A DNA stretch of 64,000 bases from Massilibacteroides sp. (GTDB lineage: Bacteria; Bacteroidota; Bacteroidia; Bacteroidales; Tannerellaceae), in assembly GCA_028708075.1 (NCBI GenBank), contig JAQVZS010000001.1:143319-207318 (forward strand). Reading direction: 5' to 3'. Of the stretch, positions 21,840 through 32,002 are shown in pieces. The notes beneath the pieces are model-generated. The model did no database searches. It was not told where the DNA came from and saw only the letters and a list, made by a program, of their open reading frames with translations. Made by a program: the position numbers and the translations under genes. Numbering within the stretch: the stretch's first letter is position 1; each line of letters opens with the position of its first letter.

Positions 21840-23009
21840 TTAATAATAAAGGAAGCGTCCTTTTTCGCTTTCAATTATTAATTCATTCTTTTTTGCGTCT
21901 TCTACAAAACCTACGATTTGTGCTTCGACGCCGAACGATTTACTGATGGAAATAATTTTTTCAGCATATTCCGGTAGCACATATATTTCCATCCGGTGCC
22001 CCATGTTGAACACTTTATACATTTCGTCCCACGCCGTTTTGCTTTGTTCTTGAATAATGCGGAAAAGCGGCGGAATAGGGAATAGGTTGTTCTTTGTAAC
22101 CCGTTTATTTTTTACAAAATGCATGATTTTCGTTTGCGCTCCTCCCGAACAATGTACCATTCCGTGGATTTGCGGACGTAGTTCGTCCAAAACCTTCTTA
22201 ATGATCGGGGCATAGGTGCGGGTAGGAGAGAGTACAAGCTTGCCGGCATTGATATCCAGGTCTTCTATTTGGTCGGTTAATTTCAACCTTCCCGAATAGA
22301 CTAAATCTTCCGGGACGTTTGCATCGTAACTTTCCGGATAATTCTCTGCCAGATAATGCGCAAAAACATCATGGCGTGCCGATGTGAGTCCGTTACTTCC
22401 CATGCCTCCATTATACGTTTTTTCGTAAGTAGCCTGTCCGCTTGATGCAAGTCCGACGATTACATCGCCCCCTTGAATATGTTTATTGTCGATCACATCC
22501 ATTCGTCTCATCCGACAGGTTACGGTGCTATCCACAATGATCGTTCGTACTACATCACCTACATCCGCCGTTTCACCGCCTGTTGCATAGCACCCCACGC
22601 CGAGTTCCCGCAATTCCGCCAGCAATTCGTCCGTACCGTTGATAATTGCCGAAATCACTTCTCCGGGAATTAGCAATTTGTTCCGTCCGATTGTCGATGA
22701 CACCAAAATATTATCTGTGGCACCGACACAAAGCAGATCATCGATATTCATAATCAGCGCGTCCTGTGCAATTCCTTTCCATACGGACAAGTCGCCGGTT
22801 TCTTTCCAGTAAAGATAAGCTAGCGACGATTTCGTCCCAGCCCCGTCCGCATGCATGATATTGCAATAGTCCGGGTCACCCCCCAGAATATCTGGAATAA
22901 CCTTACAAAAAGCCTGGTGAAACAGTCCTTTATCAATATTTTTTATGGCATTGTGTACATCCTCTTTAGACGCCGAAACGCCACGCATATTATAACGCTG
23001 GTTGTCCAT
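21840..23009 (-). CDS. purM: Phosphoribosylformylglycinamidine cyclo-ligase (AIR synthase) family
   Basis: [77 protein letters not shown]. Confidence 0.88.
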   Translation of the reverse strand: MDNQRYNMRGVSASKEDVHNAIKNIDKGLFHQAFCKVIPDILGGDPDYCNIMHADGAGTKSSLAYLYWKETGDLSVWKGIAQDALIMNIDDLLCVGATDNILVSSTIGRNKLLIPGEVISAIINGTDELLAELRELGVGCYATGGETADVGDVVRTIIVDSTVTCRMRRMDVIDNKHIQGGDVIVGLASSGQATYEKTYNGGMGSNGLTSARHDVFAHYLAENYPESYDANVPEDLVYSGRLKLTDQIEDLDINAGKLVLSPTRTYAPIIKKVLDELRPQIHGMVHCSGGAQTKIMHFVKNKRVTKNNLFPIPPLFRIIQEQSKTAWDEMYKVFNMGHRMEIYVLPEYAEKIISISKSFGVEAQIVGFVEDAKKNELIIESEKGRFLYY

Positions 23010-23029
23010 TGTTGTTTTTCTTTGGAATG

Positions 23030-23037
23030 CAAATGTA
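23030..23037 (-). promoter_or_regulatory. Bacteroidetes -7 box (TACATTTG on minus strand) upstream of purM
   Basis: CAAATGTA on plus strand, about 21 nt upstream of the start. Confidence 0.55.
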
Positions 23038-23176
23038 ATATATTTCTATCACTTATCGTATGTGTCTTGAGGTAACAGAGGAATTTCTCCCGAGCAAAGA
23101 TTTATTTCTTCGATAATATATATATATTTCTTCGTTATCATTTATTTTTTACATCTCGGAGAGTTTTTATTTTGAT

Positions 23177-23226
23177 AACTGTGGTAATTATTTTCTACAA
23201 TTGTGATAATTATTTTCGACAACTGT
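23177..23226. repeat. 22-nt direct repeats (2 full copies plus the start of a third)
   Basis: AACTGTGGTAATTATTTTCTAC / AATTGTGATAATTATTTTCGAC / AACTGT. Confidence 0.75.
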
Positions 23227-23331
23227 TTAAAGAAAAAAAGATCATGGAGGAGAAATTTTTTTATCCGGGTGATTAAAAACTTTCAAAAGGACGTTTTTAA
23301 TTTATTATGCTTTTGGATTTTGGGGCAGGGG

Positions 23332-24240
23332 TTACCGTAGTTTTAGAACATCTCCTTCTTCCGGAATATAATCCCCCTTTTTCTTATTCATTTTATAGAG
23401 GCTTTTCAGTCGGATCCCATATTTTTGGGAAATACTATGCATGGATTCGCCGACTTGTATCACATGATCGTAATAAGGTTTGTCTGCTTTCTTTTTCTTC
23501 TTTTGCAGATAAATGATATCTCCTTTTTGAAGTGGAAAGTCGGTGGGTACTTCGTTATATTTTTGTAAGTCTTTCGGTTTAAAGCCCAGGTCGTAGGCGA
23601 TATCTTCGAAACTGTCGTTTTCCCGCGCATAGATATAAATCAATCCGTGAGTTTTAAAGATATCCCGTATCAGTACTGGTCTGGAGGAAGACGTGGAGTT
23701 TGTTCTTTTCGCGTTTACCTGCGAATCGAATTTGTACAATTCATAATCCTCAATCATTTTTATCAGTTTGTTGGCGTAGGCTTTATCGGTCGCATAGCCA
23801 CTTTTTTGCAGTCCTCTTGCCCAACCCTTGTAATCTTTACGGTTTAGCGAAAACAAGTGGGCATAACGTGGGCGTTGGGTCAGGAATAAGGCATGGTCTT
23901 CGTACGAATCTTCCACCCGTTTGTATTTCCGGAAACATTCTCCGCGATAATCGTCGTCATGGTATGTCCGTCCGCCTTTCCAGTCGTTATGACATTTTAT
24001 GCCGAAATGGTTATTCGATTTACGGGCCAACTCACTTAGACCTGCACCCGATTCCAAAATTCCCTGTGCTAAGGTAATGCTGGCAGGTATTCCGTATTTA
24101 TTCTGATGCTTGATGGCGATGTAATTATACTGGTCGATATATTTTATATAAGATTTGTTCTTTCGTTGTGCTTCTGCAGAAAGGCTACATAGAATGAAGG
24201 TCGATATGAACAGAAAATAGAACGGTATTTTGTTTCTCAT
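23332..24240 (-). CDS. Secreted glucosaminidase-domain protein with C-terminal LysM repeats
   Basis: YGIPASITLAQGILESGAGLSELARKSNNHFGIKCHNDWKG; LysM-like IYARENDSFEDIAYDLGFKPKDLQKYNEVP and HVIQVGESMHSISQKYGIRLKSLYKMN. The ORF extends to 24270; a start at 24240 gives a cleaner signal peptide. Confidence 0.9.
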   Translation of the reverse strand: MRNKIPFYFLFISTFILCSLSAEAQRKNKSYIKYIDQYNYIAIKHQNKYGIPASITLAQGILESGAGLSELARKSNNHFGIKCHNDWKGGRTYHDDDYRGECFRKYKRVEDSYEDHALFLTQRPRYAHLFSLNRKDYKGWARGLQKSGYATDKAYANKLIKMIEDYELYKFDSQVNAKRTNSTSSSRPVLIRDIFKTHGLIYIYARENDSFEDIAYDLGFKPKDLQKYNEVPTDFPLQKGDIIYLQKKKKKADKPYYDHVIQVGESMHSISQKYGIRLKSLYKMNKKKGDYIPEEGDVLKLR

Positions 24241-24398
24241 GATTTGTCGTTTAATCATCTTCTCGGGCAAAGATAATGATTTCTCCGTATAATTTTTTTT
24301 GTATTGCTTTTCCCTTTATGAATATATTTATGGGTTATCGATTTCTTTTCTTTGTTTTTAATTATCTTCGTTCGATTAAATATCATTTATTATACACA

Positions 24399-25679
24399 AT
24401 GGAAATTGTCATTATTGTTGGTTTGATTTTATTGAACGGACTTTTGTCCATGTCTGAGATCGCTCTTGTTACCGCACGTAAATCAAAACTTGAAATCGAA
24501 GCCAAAAAAGGAGAAAAGTCGGCACAGGTTGCATTGACTTTAATGAGCAAACCCGATACTTTCTTTTCGACGATACAAATCGGTATTACGCTGATTGGTA
24601 TTTTAACCGGGTTGTATTCCGGAGAGGCGTTTGCTTCCGATTTGGCAGAATTAGTTAAACAAATTCCTTTTTTTGCTCCGTATGCTTTGGGGCTATCAAA
24701 GACACTGATCGTGATTGTCGTGACTTACGCAACGTTGGTTCTGGGTGAATTAGTCCCGAAAAGGTTGGGCATGGGAAAGTCTGAAGTGATAGCCAAAATA
24801 ATGGCTCGTCCGATGTCTGTCTTATCCTATTTGACTTCGCCTTTTGTCTGGTTACTTTCTGTCAGTACCAATCTGGTATTGAATATAATGGGGGTGAAGA
24901 CGATGGACGAAAACAAGGTGACGGAGGAAGAAATTAAAGCCATTGTAAAAGAAGGATTGGACGACGGAGAAGTACAGGAAGTCGAGCAGGATATTGTGGA
25001 GCGGGTTTTTAATTTGGGCGACCGCGACATCGGTTCGATTATGACGCATCGTGCCGAACTGGTTTGGCTTGACATATCCGACACGCGTGAGGCAATTAAA
25101 GAAAAAGTGAAAGAACATTTATTTAATATTTATCCGGTAACGGCCGATAAGTTTGATAATGTATTAGGCGTGGTTTCGCTGAAAGATTTGTTTTTGAAAT
25201 TGGAAGCTCCGGATTTTTCGCTGGCACAAGTTATTCGTCCGGCACAATTCCTTCCGGAAAACCTTAGCGTTTATAATGCTTTGGAACAATTTAAAAACGC
25301 GCGTGTGAAATACAGTCTGGTGACGGACGAGTTCGGTGGAATTCAGGGAATCGTGACGTTAAAAGATATTATGGAAGCATTGGTCGGACAGTTGCCCGAG
25401 ATCGGTGAGGAGCAGGAAATCATTCCGCGCGACGATGGTACTTGGTTGGTTGACGGGCAGTTTTCATTTTACGATTTTCTTGATTATTTCGGTATGGAAG
25501 ATCTTTATGCGGAGCACGACTATAATACGTTAGCCGGGTTGATTCTGGAAATTCTTCAACGGGTGCCCCGGACAGGCGAGAAATTAACCTGGCTTGCGTT
25601 CGAATTTGAGATTGTGGATATGGATGGTGTGCGGATAGATAAAGTGCTGGTGAAAAAGAAAATCGACGGGAAAGAATAG
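24399..25679 (+). CDS. Hemolysin-type / CNNM-CBS domain membrane protein (HlyC/CorC family)
   Basis: CNNM/DUF21 N-terminus (NGLLSMSEIALVTARKSKLE), CBS pair (GSIMTHRAELVWLD, YSLVTDEFGGIQGIVTLKDIMEALVG), CorC_HlyC C-terminus. Start revised from 24276 to 24399. Confidence 0.9.
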   Translation: MEIVIIVGLILLNGLLSMSEIALVTARKSKLEIEAKKGEKSAQVALTLMSKPDTFFSTIQIGITLIGILTGLYSGEAFASDLAELVKQIPFFAPYALGLSKTLIVIVVTYATLVLGELVPKRLGMGKSEVIAKIMARPMSVLSYLTSPFVWLLSVSTNLVLNIMGVKTMDENKVTEEEIKAIVKEGLDDGEVQEVEQDIVERVFNLGDRDIGSIMTHRAELVWLDISDTREAIKEKVKEHLFNIYPVTADKFDNVLGVVSLKDLFLKLEAPDFSLAQVIRPAQFLPENLSVYNALEQFKNARVKYSLVTDEFGGIQGIVTLKDIMEALVGQLPEIGEEQEIIPRDDGTWLVDGQFSFYDFLDYFGMEDLYAEHDYNTLAGLILEILQRVPRTGEKLTWLAFEFEIVDMDGVRIDKVLVKKKIDGKE

Positions 25680-25758
25680 TACATATTATATATTGTATGA
25701 AATACATGAAGTTGAAATATCTTCGTGTAAAAAATAAGATAATAAAAGTTCAGAAATA

Positions 25759-25792
25759 GAAGGTGTTATCGATGTTGAATAACACCTTTTTT
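25759..25792 (+). terminator. Rho-independent terminator
   Basis: AAGGTGTTAT-cgatgttga-ATAACACCTT followed by T tract. Perfect 10-bp stem. Confidence 0.92.
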
Positions 25793-25818
25793 TCTTGTAT
25801 ATGTAAAAATAATGTGTT

Positions 25819-25826
25819 TATATTTG
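25819..25826 (+). promoter_or_regulatory. Bacteroidetes -7 box (TATATTTG) upstream of the NUDIX regulator/xylose locus
   Basis: TAnnTTTG match 25 nt upstream of ATG. Confidence 0.55.
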
Positions 25827-25851
25827 TGGTCTTGATAAGATAGACATACAA

Positions 25852-26589
25852 ATGGAAACACAAGATATTCATGTTGAAATACTCTATCCCCACGTTTCGG
25901 TCGACTGTGTTCTCTTGAGTGTAGTAGAGGATAAGTTATGCGTTCTGTTAGCTGAACTTACCCGCGAAAATGACGTGAAGGGGTTTAAATTGCCCGGCAG
26001 TCTGATTTATGAAACGGAAAATCTGGATCAGGCGGCGTCGCGCATCTTAAAAGAATCTACCGGACTTACACGTATTCCCTTAAAACAGTTCCAAAGTTTC
26101 GGCGATCCGGCCCGTACCACGAATAAAGATGATGTGCACTGGCTGGAGAATGCTTCTAAGCTTAAAGTGGGCAGAATCGTTACTGTGGCCTATTTAGCTT
26201 TATGTAAGGCGCGAAAGCGGACGAATACAAACGAACGTTATAATACGGCTCACTGGATTCCCGTGGATGAACTTCCGCGTCTTTTATTCGACCACAATGA
26301 TATCATCAAGGCGGCGGTGCAGGCTGTCCGGCGTTGGGTAGATGTTGAACCTAAAATTGTATTTGATTATCTGCCTTCAAAATTTACGGTTACCGAACTT
26401 CGCCGTACGTATGAAATTATTTATGATAAGAAACTCGATGTGCGGAATTTCCATAAAAAGATGAATTCTTTCGGTTATATTGTGCCTACGAATGAAATGG
26501 AAGAAGGAGTGCCACATCGATCGGCGCGTTTTTACCGGTTTGATCCGGCGAAATACAAGAAGATCTATTCAAAATTGAGTAATAATTAA
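25852..26589 (+). CDS. NUDIX-domain transcriptional regulator (AraR/XylR/NrtR-like), probable xylose-locus regulator
   Basis: NUDIX fold region (VDCVLLSVVEDKLCVLL...KLPGSLIYETENLDQAASRILKESTGL) plus C-terminal winged-helix region (FTVTELRRTYEIIYDKKLDVRNFHKKM). Immediately upstream of xylB. Confidence 0.85.
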   Translation: METQDIHVEILYPHVSVDCVLLSVVEDKLCVLLAELTRENDVKGFKLPGSLIYETENLDQAASRILKESTGLTRIPLKQFQSFGDPARTTNKDDVHWLENASKLKVGRIVTVAYLALCKARKRTNTNERYNTAHWIPVDELPRLLFDHNDIIKAAVQAVRRWVDVEPKIVFDYLPSKFTVTELRRTYEIIYDKKLDVRNFHKKMNSFGYIVPTNEMEEGVPHRSARFYRFDPAKYKKIYSKLSNN

Positions 26590-26608
26590 TAAATAAGATA
26601 GTATATAT

Positions 26609-28099
26609 ATGTATTTGTTGGGATGTGATATTGGCAGTTCATCGGTAAAGGCGTCGGTTGTTAACGCGGAGACCGGTTTGACGGTGGGATCGGATTTTTT
26701 TCCAAAGGAGGAAGCCTTTATTAAAGCCGTGAAACCCGGGTGGGCGGAGCAAAATCCGGAAGATTGGTGGTCTTATTTGAAATTAGCGATTGCCGGGGCT
26801 TTACGGGCAGCAGGAGTACAGGGTCCTGACGTAAAAGCCATAGGTATTTCCTATCAAATGCACGGACTGGTTTTAGTTGATAAAAAAAAGAACGTGTTGA
26901 GACCTTCGATCATTTGGTGTGATAGCCGAGCGGTGAGTTTGGGAGAACATGCCTTTCATTCTATCGGGGAAGAACGTTGTTTGTCGCATTTGTTAAATTC
27001 ACCTGGAAATTTTACCGCTTCCAAATTGGCTTGGGTAAAAGTGAACGAACCTGACCTTTTTGACGAGGTGGATAAATTTATGTTGCCGGGCGATTATATC
27101 GCTATGCGGATGACAGGAGAGATTGCAACAACAGTATCAGGGCTTTCGGAAGGTATTTTTTGGGATTTCAAAAACAATTGTGTCTCGTCTGATTTGATGG
27201 CGTATTATGGTTTCGATGACCATTTAGTCCCGGAGATCTGCACGACATTCGGCGTACAGGGGGAATTGAAATTGACCGTAGCGGATGAATTGGGCTTAAA
27301 AAAAGGAACTCCGGTGACGTACCGTGCCGGCGATCAACCGAATAATGCGTTGTCTTTAAATGTCCTGAACCCGGGAGAAATTGCGGCAACCGGCGGAACA
27401 TCTGGCGTTGTGTATGGAGTCAATGGGCATGTGAATTATGATACGCATTCTCGTGTAAATACGTTTGCGCATGTGAATCATGCGGCGGACGATCCGCGGC
27501 TTGGGGTGTTGCTCTGCATTAATGGAGTAGGGATACTCAATTCGTGGATTAAAAAGAATGTGGCGCCTGAAGGTATCAGTTATGATAAGTTGAACGAATT
27601 GGCGGCAACGATTCCTGTAGGCTCGGAAGGTTTATCGATTCTCCCTTTTGGAAACGGAGTGGAACGTATGTTGGAGAATAGGGAGAGCAGTTGTGTGGTC
27701 GCCGGACTTAATTTTAATATTCATACCAAAGCGCATTTGGCACGTGCGGCACAGGAAGGTATCGTATTTGCCTTTAAGTATGGCATGGATATCATGGACG
27801 AAATGGGAATTAAAATCGATGTGATCCGTGCCGGTTATGCAAATATGTTTTTAAGTCCTGTTTTCAGGAATACGTTGGCGGGAGTAACAGGCGCTGTGAT
27901 TGAATTGTATGACACGAATGGAGCTGTTGGCGCGGCGAAAGGAGCCGGTATAGGAGCCGGGATCTACAAATCGGCTGAAGAAGCCTTTGTTTCACTAAAG
28001 AAAATAGATGTGGTGGAACCGGACGGCTTGGCGGCGGATAAGTATTGCGGGGCGTATGAGGTTTGGAAAGAACGGCTGAACCGGGAGATAAGACCCTGA
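26609..28099 (+). CDS. xylB: Xylulokinase (FGGY family)
   Basis: LLGCDIGSSSVKASVVNAETG, GISYQMHGLVLVDK, ATGGTSGVVYGV. Upstream of xylose isomerase. Confidence 0.95.
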   Translation: MYLLGCDIGSSSVKASVVNAETGLTVGSDFFPKEEAFIKAVKPGWAEQNPEDWWSYLKLAIAGALRAAGVQGPDVKAIGISYQMHGLVLVDKKKNVLRPSIIWCDSRAVSLGEHAFHSIGEERCLSHLLNSPGNFTASKLAWVKVNEPDLFDEVDKFMLPGDYIAMRMTGEIATTVSGLSEGIFWDFKNNCVSSDLMAYYGFDDHLVPEICTTFGVQGELKLTVADELGLKKGTPVTYRAGDQPNNALSLNVLNPGEIAATGGTSGVVYGVNGHVNYDTHSRVNTFAHVNHAADDPRLGVLLCINGVGILNSWIKKNVAPEGISYDKLNELAATIPVGSEGLSILPFGNGVERMLENRESSCVVAGLNFNIHTKAHLARAAQEGIVFAFKYGMDIMDEMGIKIDVIRAGYANMFLSPVFRNTLAGVTGAVIELYDTNGAVGAAKGAGIGAGIYKSAEEAFVSLKKIDVVEPDGLAADKYCGAYEVWKERLNREIRP

Positions 28100-28147
28100 C
28101 GTTACCACGTTGAAATAGATAAAACAATATAGATGGTGCTTAATGAA

Positions 28148-28182
28148 AAGGACGCGTCTTACTGCAAAGAAGGCGTGTCCTT
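28148..28182. repeat. Inverted repeat/hairpin 1 in the xylB-xylA intergenic region
   Basis: AAGGACGCGTC - 13-nt loop - GGCGTGTCCTT: 11-bp stem including two G-U pairs. Confidence 0.7.
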
Positions 28183-28192
28183 ATGGAAACTT

Positions 28193-28210
28193 GCTCTTAT
28201 GAGAAAGAGC
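28193..28210. repeat. Inverted repeat/hairpin 2 in the xylB-xylA intergenic region
   Basis: GCTCTT-ATGAGA-AAGAGC, perfect 6-bp stem. Confidence 0.6.
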
Positions 28211-28254
28211 GTCTGCTAAATATACAATAATTAATTCTTAAAGTTATAGCAATT

Positions 28255-29583
28255 ATGAATGCATTTAAAAGTGGAAAAGAATTCTTTTCTGGAATAGGAA
28301 AGATACAGTTTGAAGGACCTGAATCGAAAAATCCGATGGCTTTTCATTATTATGATGAAAATAAGGTAATTATGGGTAAGACGTTGAAAGATCATTTGCG
28401 TTTTTCCATGGCGTATTGGCATACGTTGTGTGCTGAAGGAGGCGATCCTTTTGGGGGGGGGACGAAAACGTTCCCATGGAACAATAGCGCGGATGCCGTG
28501 ACACGTGGTAAATATAAAATGGACGCGGCTTTCGAATTTATGACGAAATGTAGTATCCCTTATTATTGTTTCCATGACGTGGATTTGGTAGACGAGGCTC
28601 CGACAATGGCCGAGTTCGAAAAACGTTTACAGATAATGGTGGAGCATGCGAAAGCACATCAAGCGGAATCCGGAAAGAAATTGCTTTGGGGGACTGCCAA
28701 TGTGTTTAGTAATAAGCGTTACATGAATGGAGCAGCGACGAATCCGGATTTTGCGGCTGTGGCTTTTGCCGGGACGCAGATTAAGAATGCGATTGATGCG
28801 ACGATTGCTTTGGGCGGCGAAAATTATGTCTTTTGGGGAGGACGAGAAGGATATATGAGTCTGCTAAATACGAATATGAAACGTGAAAAGGAGCATTTGG
28901 CCAGAATGTTGACGATGGCTCGCGATTATGCCCGCAAGAATGGATTTAAGGGAACTTTCCTAATCGAGCCGAAGCCGATGGAACCAACTAAACATCAATA
29001 TGATGTGGATGCGGAAACGGTGATCGGATTCCTACGCCATTATGGGCTGGAGAAGGATTTTGCCCTGAATATTGAAGTAAACCATGCGACGCTGGCGGGA
29101 CATACTTTCGAACATGAATTGCAGGCTGCTGCCGATGCAGGTATGTTGTGCAGTATCGATGCGAACCGTGGCGATTATCAAAACGGTTGGGATACCGACC
29201 AGTTTCCGGTAGATTTGTACGAATTGACACAGGCATGGTTGGTTATTCTCGAAGCAGGCGGATTGACGACCGGAGGAACAAATTTCGATGCGAAAACAAG
29301 ACGTAATTCGACTGACCTGGAAGATATTTTCTTTGCTCATATTGGTGGAATGGATGCTTTTGCTCGAGCGTTGATTACTGCGGCGGGAATTTTAGACAAT
29401 TCGCCTTACCGTAAAATGCGCTCCGAACGGTATGCCAGTTTCGATAGAGGCGACGGTAAAGCATTTGAAGATGGAAAACTTACGTTGGGAGATTTGCGCT
29501 CGATCGCTTTGATATCCGGCGAACCGAAACAGATCAGCGGAAAGCAGGAATTGTATGAATTAATCATCAACCAATATATCTAA
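28255..29583 (+). CDS. xylA: Xylose isomerase
   Basis: [83 protein letters not shown]. Confidence 0.98.
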   Translation: MNAFKSGKEFFSGIGKIQFEGPESKNPMAFHYYDENKVIMGKTLKDHLRFSMAYWHTLCAEGGDPFGGGTKTFPWNNSADAVTRGKYKMDAAFEFMTKCSIPYYCFHDVDLVDEAPTMAEFEKRLQIMVEHAKAHQAESGKKLLWGTANVFSNKRYMNGAATNPDFAAVAFAGTQIKNAIDATIALGGENYVFWGGREGYMSLLNTNMKREKEHLARMLTMARDYARKNGFKGTFLIEPKPMEPTKHQYDVDAETVIGFLRHYGLEKDFALNIEVNHATLAGHTFEHELQAAADAGMLCSIDANRGDYQNGWDTDQFPVDLYELTQAWLVILEAGGLTTGGTNFDAKTRRNSTDLEDIFFAHIGGMDAFARALITAAGILDNSPYRKMRSERYASFDRGDGKAFEDGKLTLGDLRSIALISGEPKQISGKQELYELIINQYI

Positions 29584-29588
29584 TGAGT

Positions 29589-29612
29589 AAAGGGCGTCAT
29601 CTGGCGCCCTTT
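29589..29612 (+). terminator. Hairpin after xylA (possible partial terminator)
   Basis: AAAGGGCG-TCATCTGG-CGCCCTTT, perfect 8-bp stem, followed by a weak T-rich stretch, 23 nt before the next start. Confidence 0.65.
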
Positions 29613-29635
29613 ATTGGTTTTCAATCTAATTACTT

Positions 29636-31189
29636 ATGAAAAATAACAATCGTTATATTTTTGGAATAACTTTAGTCGCGACATTAGGCGGATTATTGTT
29701 TGGGTATGATACTGCGGTTATTTCCGGAACAGTAGAATCTCTAAGGAAATTTTTTATCGATCCACAAGGACTTCCGGCTGATCAGGCGAATGCACTCGAA
29801 GGGTTTGTTGTTAGTAGCGCATTGATCGGATGTATTATCGGAGCGTCCATTGCCGGATGGCTCAGCCAGCGTTTCGGACGTAAACCGTCGCTGATTGTGG
29901 CAGCCATACTTTTTGCTTTTTCGGCGATCGGTTCGGCCTGGCCGGAAATATTTTTTGGTATGCCGGGTAGTGGCGATTATTTGTTTATTTATTATTTTGT
30001 TGCTTACCGGATTATTGGTGGAGTAGGGGTTGGATTGGCTTCTATGATTTCGCCGATGTATATTGCGGAGATTGCGCCCTCAGATAGAAGAGGTAATTTA
30101 GTTTCCTGGAATCAGTTCGCCATTATATTTGGAATGCTTGTGGTTTATTTTGTCAATTATAGCATTGCCCTGAGCGGAGATAGCCAATGGTTAAATACAT
30201 ATGGGTGGCGTTGGATGTTTGCGTCCGAACTGGTTCCTGCATTTTTGTTTTTCTTCTTTTTATTTTTTGTGCCGGAAACACCACGTTATTTGGTGATGCG
30301 TGGACAAGACGAAAAGGCAAAAGTCGTTTTGACGAAATTTCTGGGTGATCCTGCCGCAGGAAAAGAATTGGAGGCGATTCGTGAGAGTTTTTCAGATAAG
30401 GAGAAGAGGCCTTCAACGCGTCCTTATTTTCAATTTATGGGAGTGTGGGTTGTTCTTTTTTTGGCTTTGTACGGATTGTTCGAATTGCTTGGTAATTCAA
30501 ATGCCTTAGAGATCGGATTGATTTTGAGCTTTGTATTGTCTTTATTGTTGCCGGTACGTTCTTATGGCGTTAAGATTTTATTTGTCGGAGTTATGTTGTC
30601 CGCTTTTCAACAATTTGTGGGGATCAATGTTGTTCTTTATTATGCGCCGGAGATTTTCAAGACTATGGGGGCCGCTACAAACGCGGCTTTGTTACAACAG
30701 ATTATTGTGGGTGCTGTTAATCTTTCGTTTACGGTTTTGGCCATTTTAACAGTCGATCGTTTCGGCCGTCGTCCGTTAATGATGATCGGTGCATTAGTGA
30801 TGGCTGTATCCATGATTGCTTTGGGAACGACATTTTATACGCATTCTGTCGGCCTTGGTTCTCTTTTGTGCATGTTGGTGTATACGGCAGGATTTGCCAT
30901 GTCGTGGGGACCTGTTTGTTGGGTTTTACTGGCGGAAATATTCCCGAACTCGATCCGTTCGGTGGTCATGAGTATTGCCGTGGCTGCACAATGGATTGCG
31001 AATTTTATGGTGTCGTGGACTTTTCCGATGTTGGATAAAAATCAATATCTTACAGAGATATTTAACCATGGAGTGGCATATTGGATTTATGGTATTATGG
31101 GAGTCTTGGCGGCCCTGTTTATCTGGAAATTTGTCCCTGAAACAAAAGGACGTAGTCTTGAACAAATGGAGGAATACTGGAATAGGTAA
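29636..31189 (+). CDS. xylE: MFS sugar/H+ symporter (XylE-like)
   Basis: ATLGGLLFGYDTAVISGTVESLRKFF, GWLSQRFGRKPSL, SPMYIAEIAPSDRRGNLVSWNQFAI, FVPETKGRSLEQMEEYW. In the xylose cluster. Confidence 0.93.
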   Translation: MKNNNRYIFGITLVATLGGLLFGYDTAVISGTVESLRKFFIDPQGLPADQANALEGFVVSSALIGCIIGASIAGWLSQRFGRKPSLIVAAILFAFSAIGSAWPEIFFGMPGSGDYLFIYYFVAYRIIGGVGVGLASMISPMYIAEIAPSDRRGNLVSWNQFAIIFGMLVVYFVNYSIALSGDSQWLNTYGWRWMFASELVPAFLFFFFLFFVPETPRYLVMRGQDEKAKVVLTKFLGDPAAGKELEAIRESFSDKEKRPSTRPYFQFMGVWVVLFLALYGLFELLGNSNALEIGLILSFVLSLLLPVRSYGVKILFVGVMLSAFQQFVGINVVLYYAPEIFKTMGAATNAALLQQIIVGAVNLSFTVLAILTVDRFGRRPLMMIGALVMAVSMIALGTTFYTHSVGLGSLLCMLVYTAGFAMSWGPVCWVLLAEIFPNSIRSVVMSIAVAAQWIANFMVSWTFPMLDKNQYLTEIFNHGVAYWIYGIMGVLAALFIWKFVPETKGRSLEQMEEYWNR

Positions 31190-31202
31190 TCACTAAAAAA
31201 AG

Positions 31203-31210
31203 TATCTTTG
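31203..31210 (+). promoter_or_regulatory. Bacteroidetes -7 box (TATCTTTG) upstream of mtgA
   Basis: TAnnTTTG match 25 nt upstream of ATG. Confidence 0.6.
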
Positions 31211-31234
31211 GGGTGAGTTTCGAAATGAATTCAT

Positions 31235-32002
31235 ATGAAGATATTAAAGCGTTTTTTTATTTGGGTAAGGAATCTGTTGATTTTCTTATTTATTTCTAGT
31301 GTTCTTGCCGTTGTCGCTTATCGATTTATACCGGTTTATTATACGCCTTTAATGTTCATCCGTTTATATGAACAGAAAAAAGATGGGAAAACAATAAAAC
31401 TCAGACATCAATGGGTGCCTCTTTCTCAGATTGCACAACCTCTGGTTCAGGCGGTTGTGGCTTCTGAGGATAATCTTTTTCTAGAACATAATGGCTTCGA
31501 TGTAGAGCAAATCCAGAAGGCGAGGGAAGAAGCGGAGAAAGGCAAACGGGTGCGGGGTGCAAGCACAATCTCACAGCAAACAGCTAAAAATGTGTTTCTT
31601 TGGCCGACTCAATCGTATATCCGGAAAGGGATCGAAGTTTATTTTACGTTGCTTATCGAATGGATTTGGGGGAAGGAACGGATTATGGAGGTTTATCTGA
31701 ATTCGATCGAAATGGGGGATGGAATCTACGGAGCGGAAGCGGTTGCTAATTTGCATTTTGACAAGCAGGCATATCAGTTGACACAATCGGATGCAGCCTT
31801 GATCGCTGCAAGTTTGCCGAATCCCAGGCGGTTTAATTCGGCAAAACCTTCCGGTTATATGCAGAAACGTCAGGCAAAGATTATTTCTTTGATGGGAAAA
31901 ATGTTTCAGATTGACATGGGGTTTAAAGTAGAAGATGGCAAGTTGCCGACAAAAAAAAGGAAGAAATGGCGAGCTTCAGTTATACCGATTGGGGAAAGAT
32001 AG
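31235..32002 (+). CDS. mtgA: Monofunctional biosynthetic peptidoglycan transglycosylase
   Basis: [72 protein letters not shown] (GT51). Confidence 0.95.
   Translation: MKILKRFFIWVRNLLIFLFISSVLAVVAYRFIPVYYTPLMFIRLYEQKKDGKTIKLRHQWVPLSQIAQPLVQAVVASEDNLFLEHNGFDVEQIQKAREEAEKGKRVRGASTISQQTAKNVFLWPTQSYIRKGIEVYFTLLIEWIWGKERIMEVYLNSIEMGDGIYGAEAVANLHFDKQAYQLTQSDAALIAASLPNPRRFNSAKPSGYMQKRQAKIISLMGKMFQIDMGFKVEDGKLPTKKRKKWRASVIPIGER

Noticed and set aside
23092-23331. Replication origin or plasmid iterons from the AT-rich 22-nt repeats
   Set aside because: Only two full copies, no clear DnaA box cluster, no rep or partition gene nearby.
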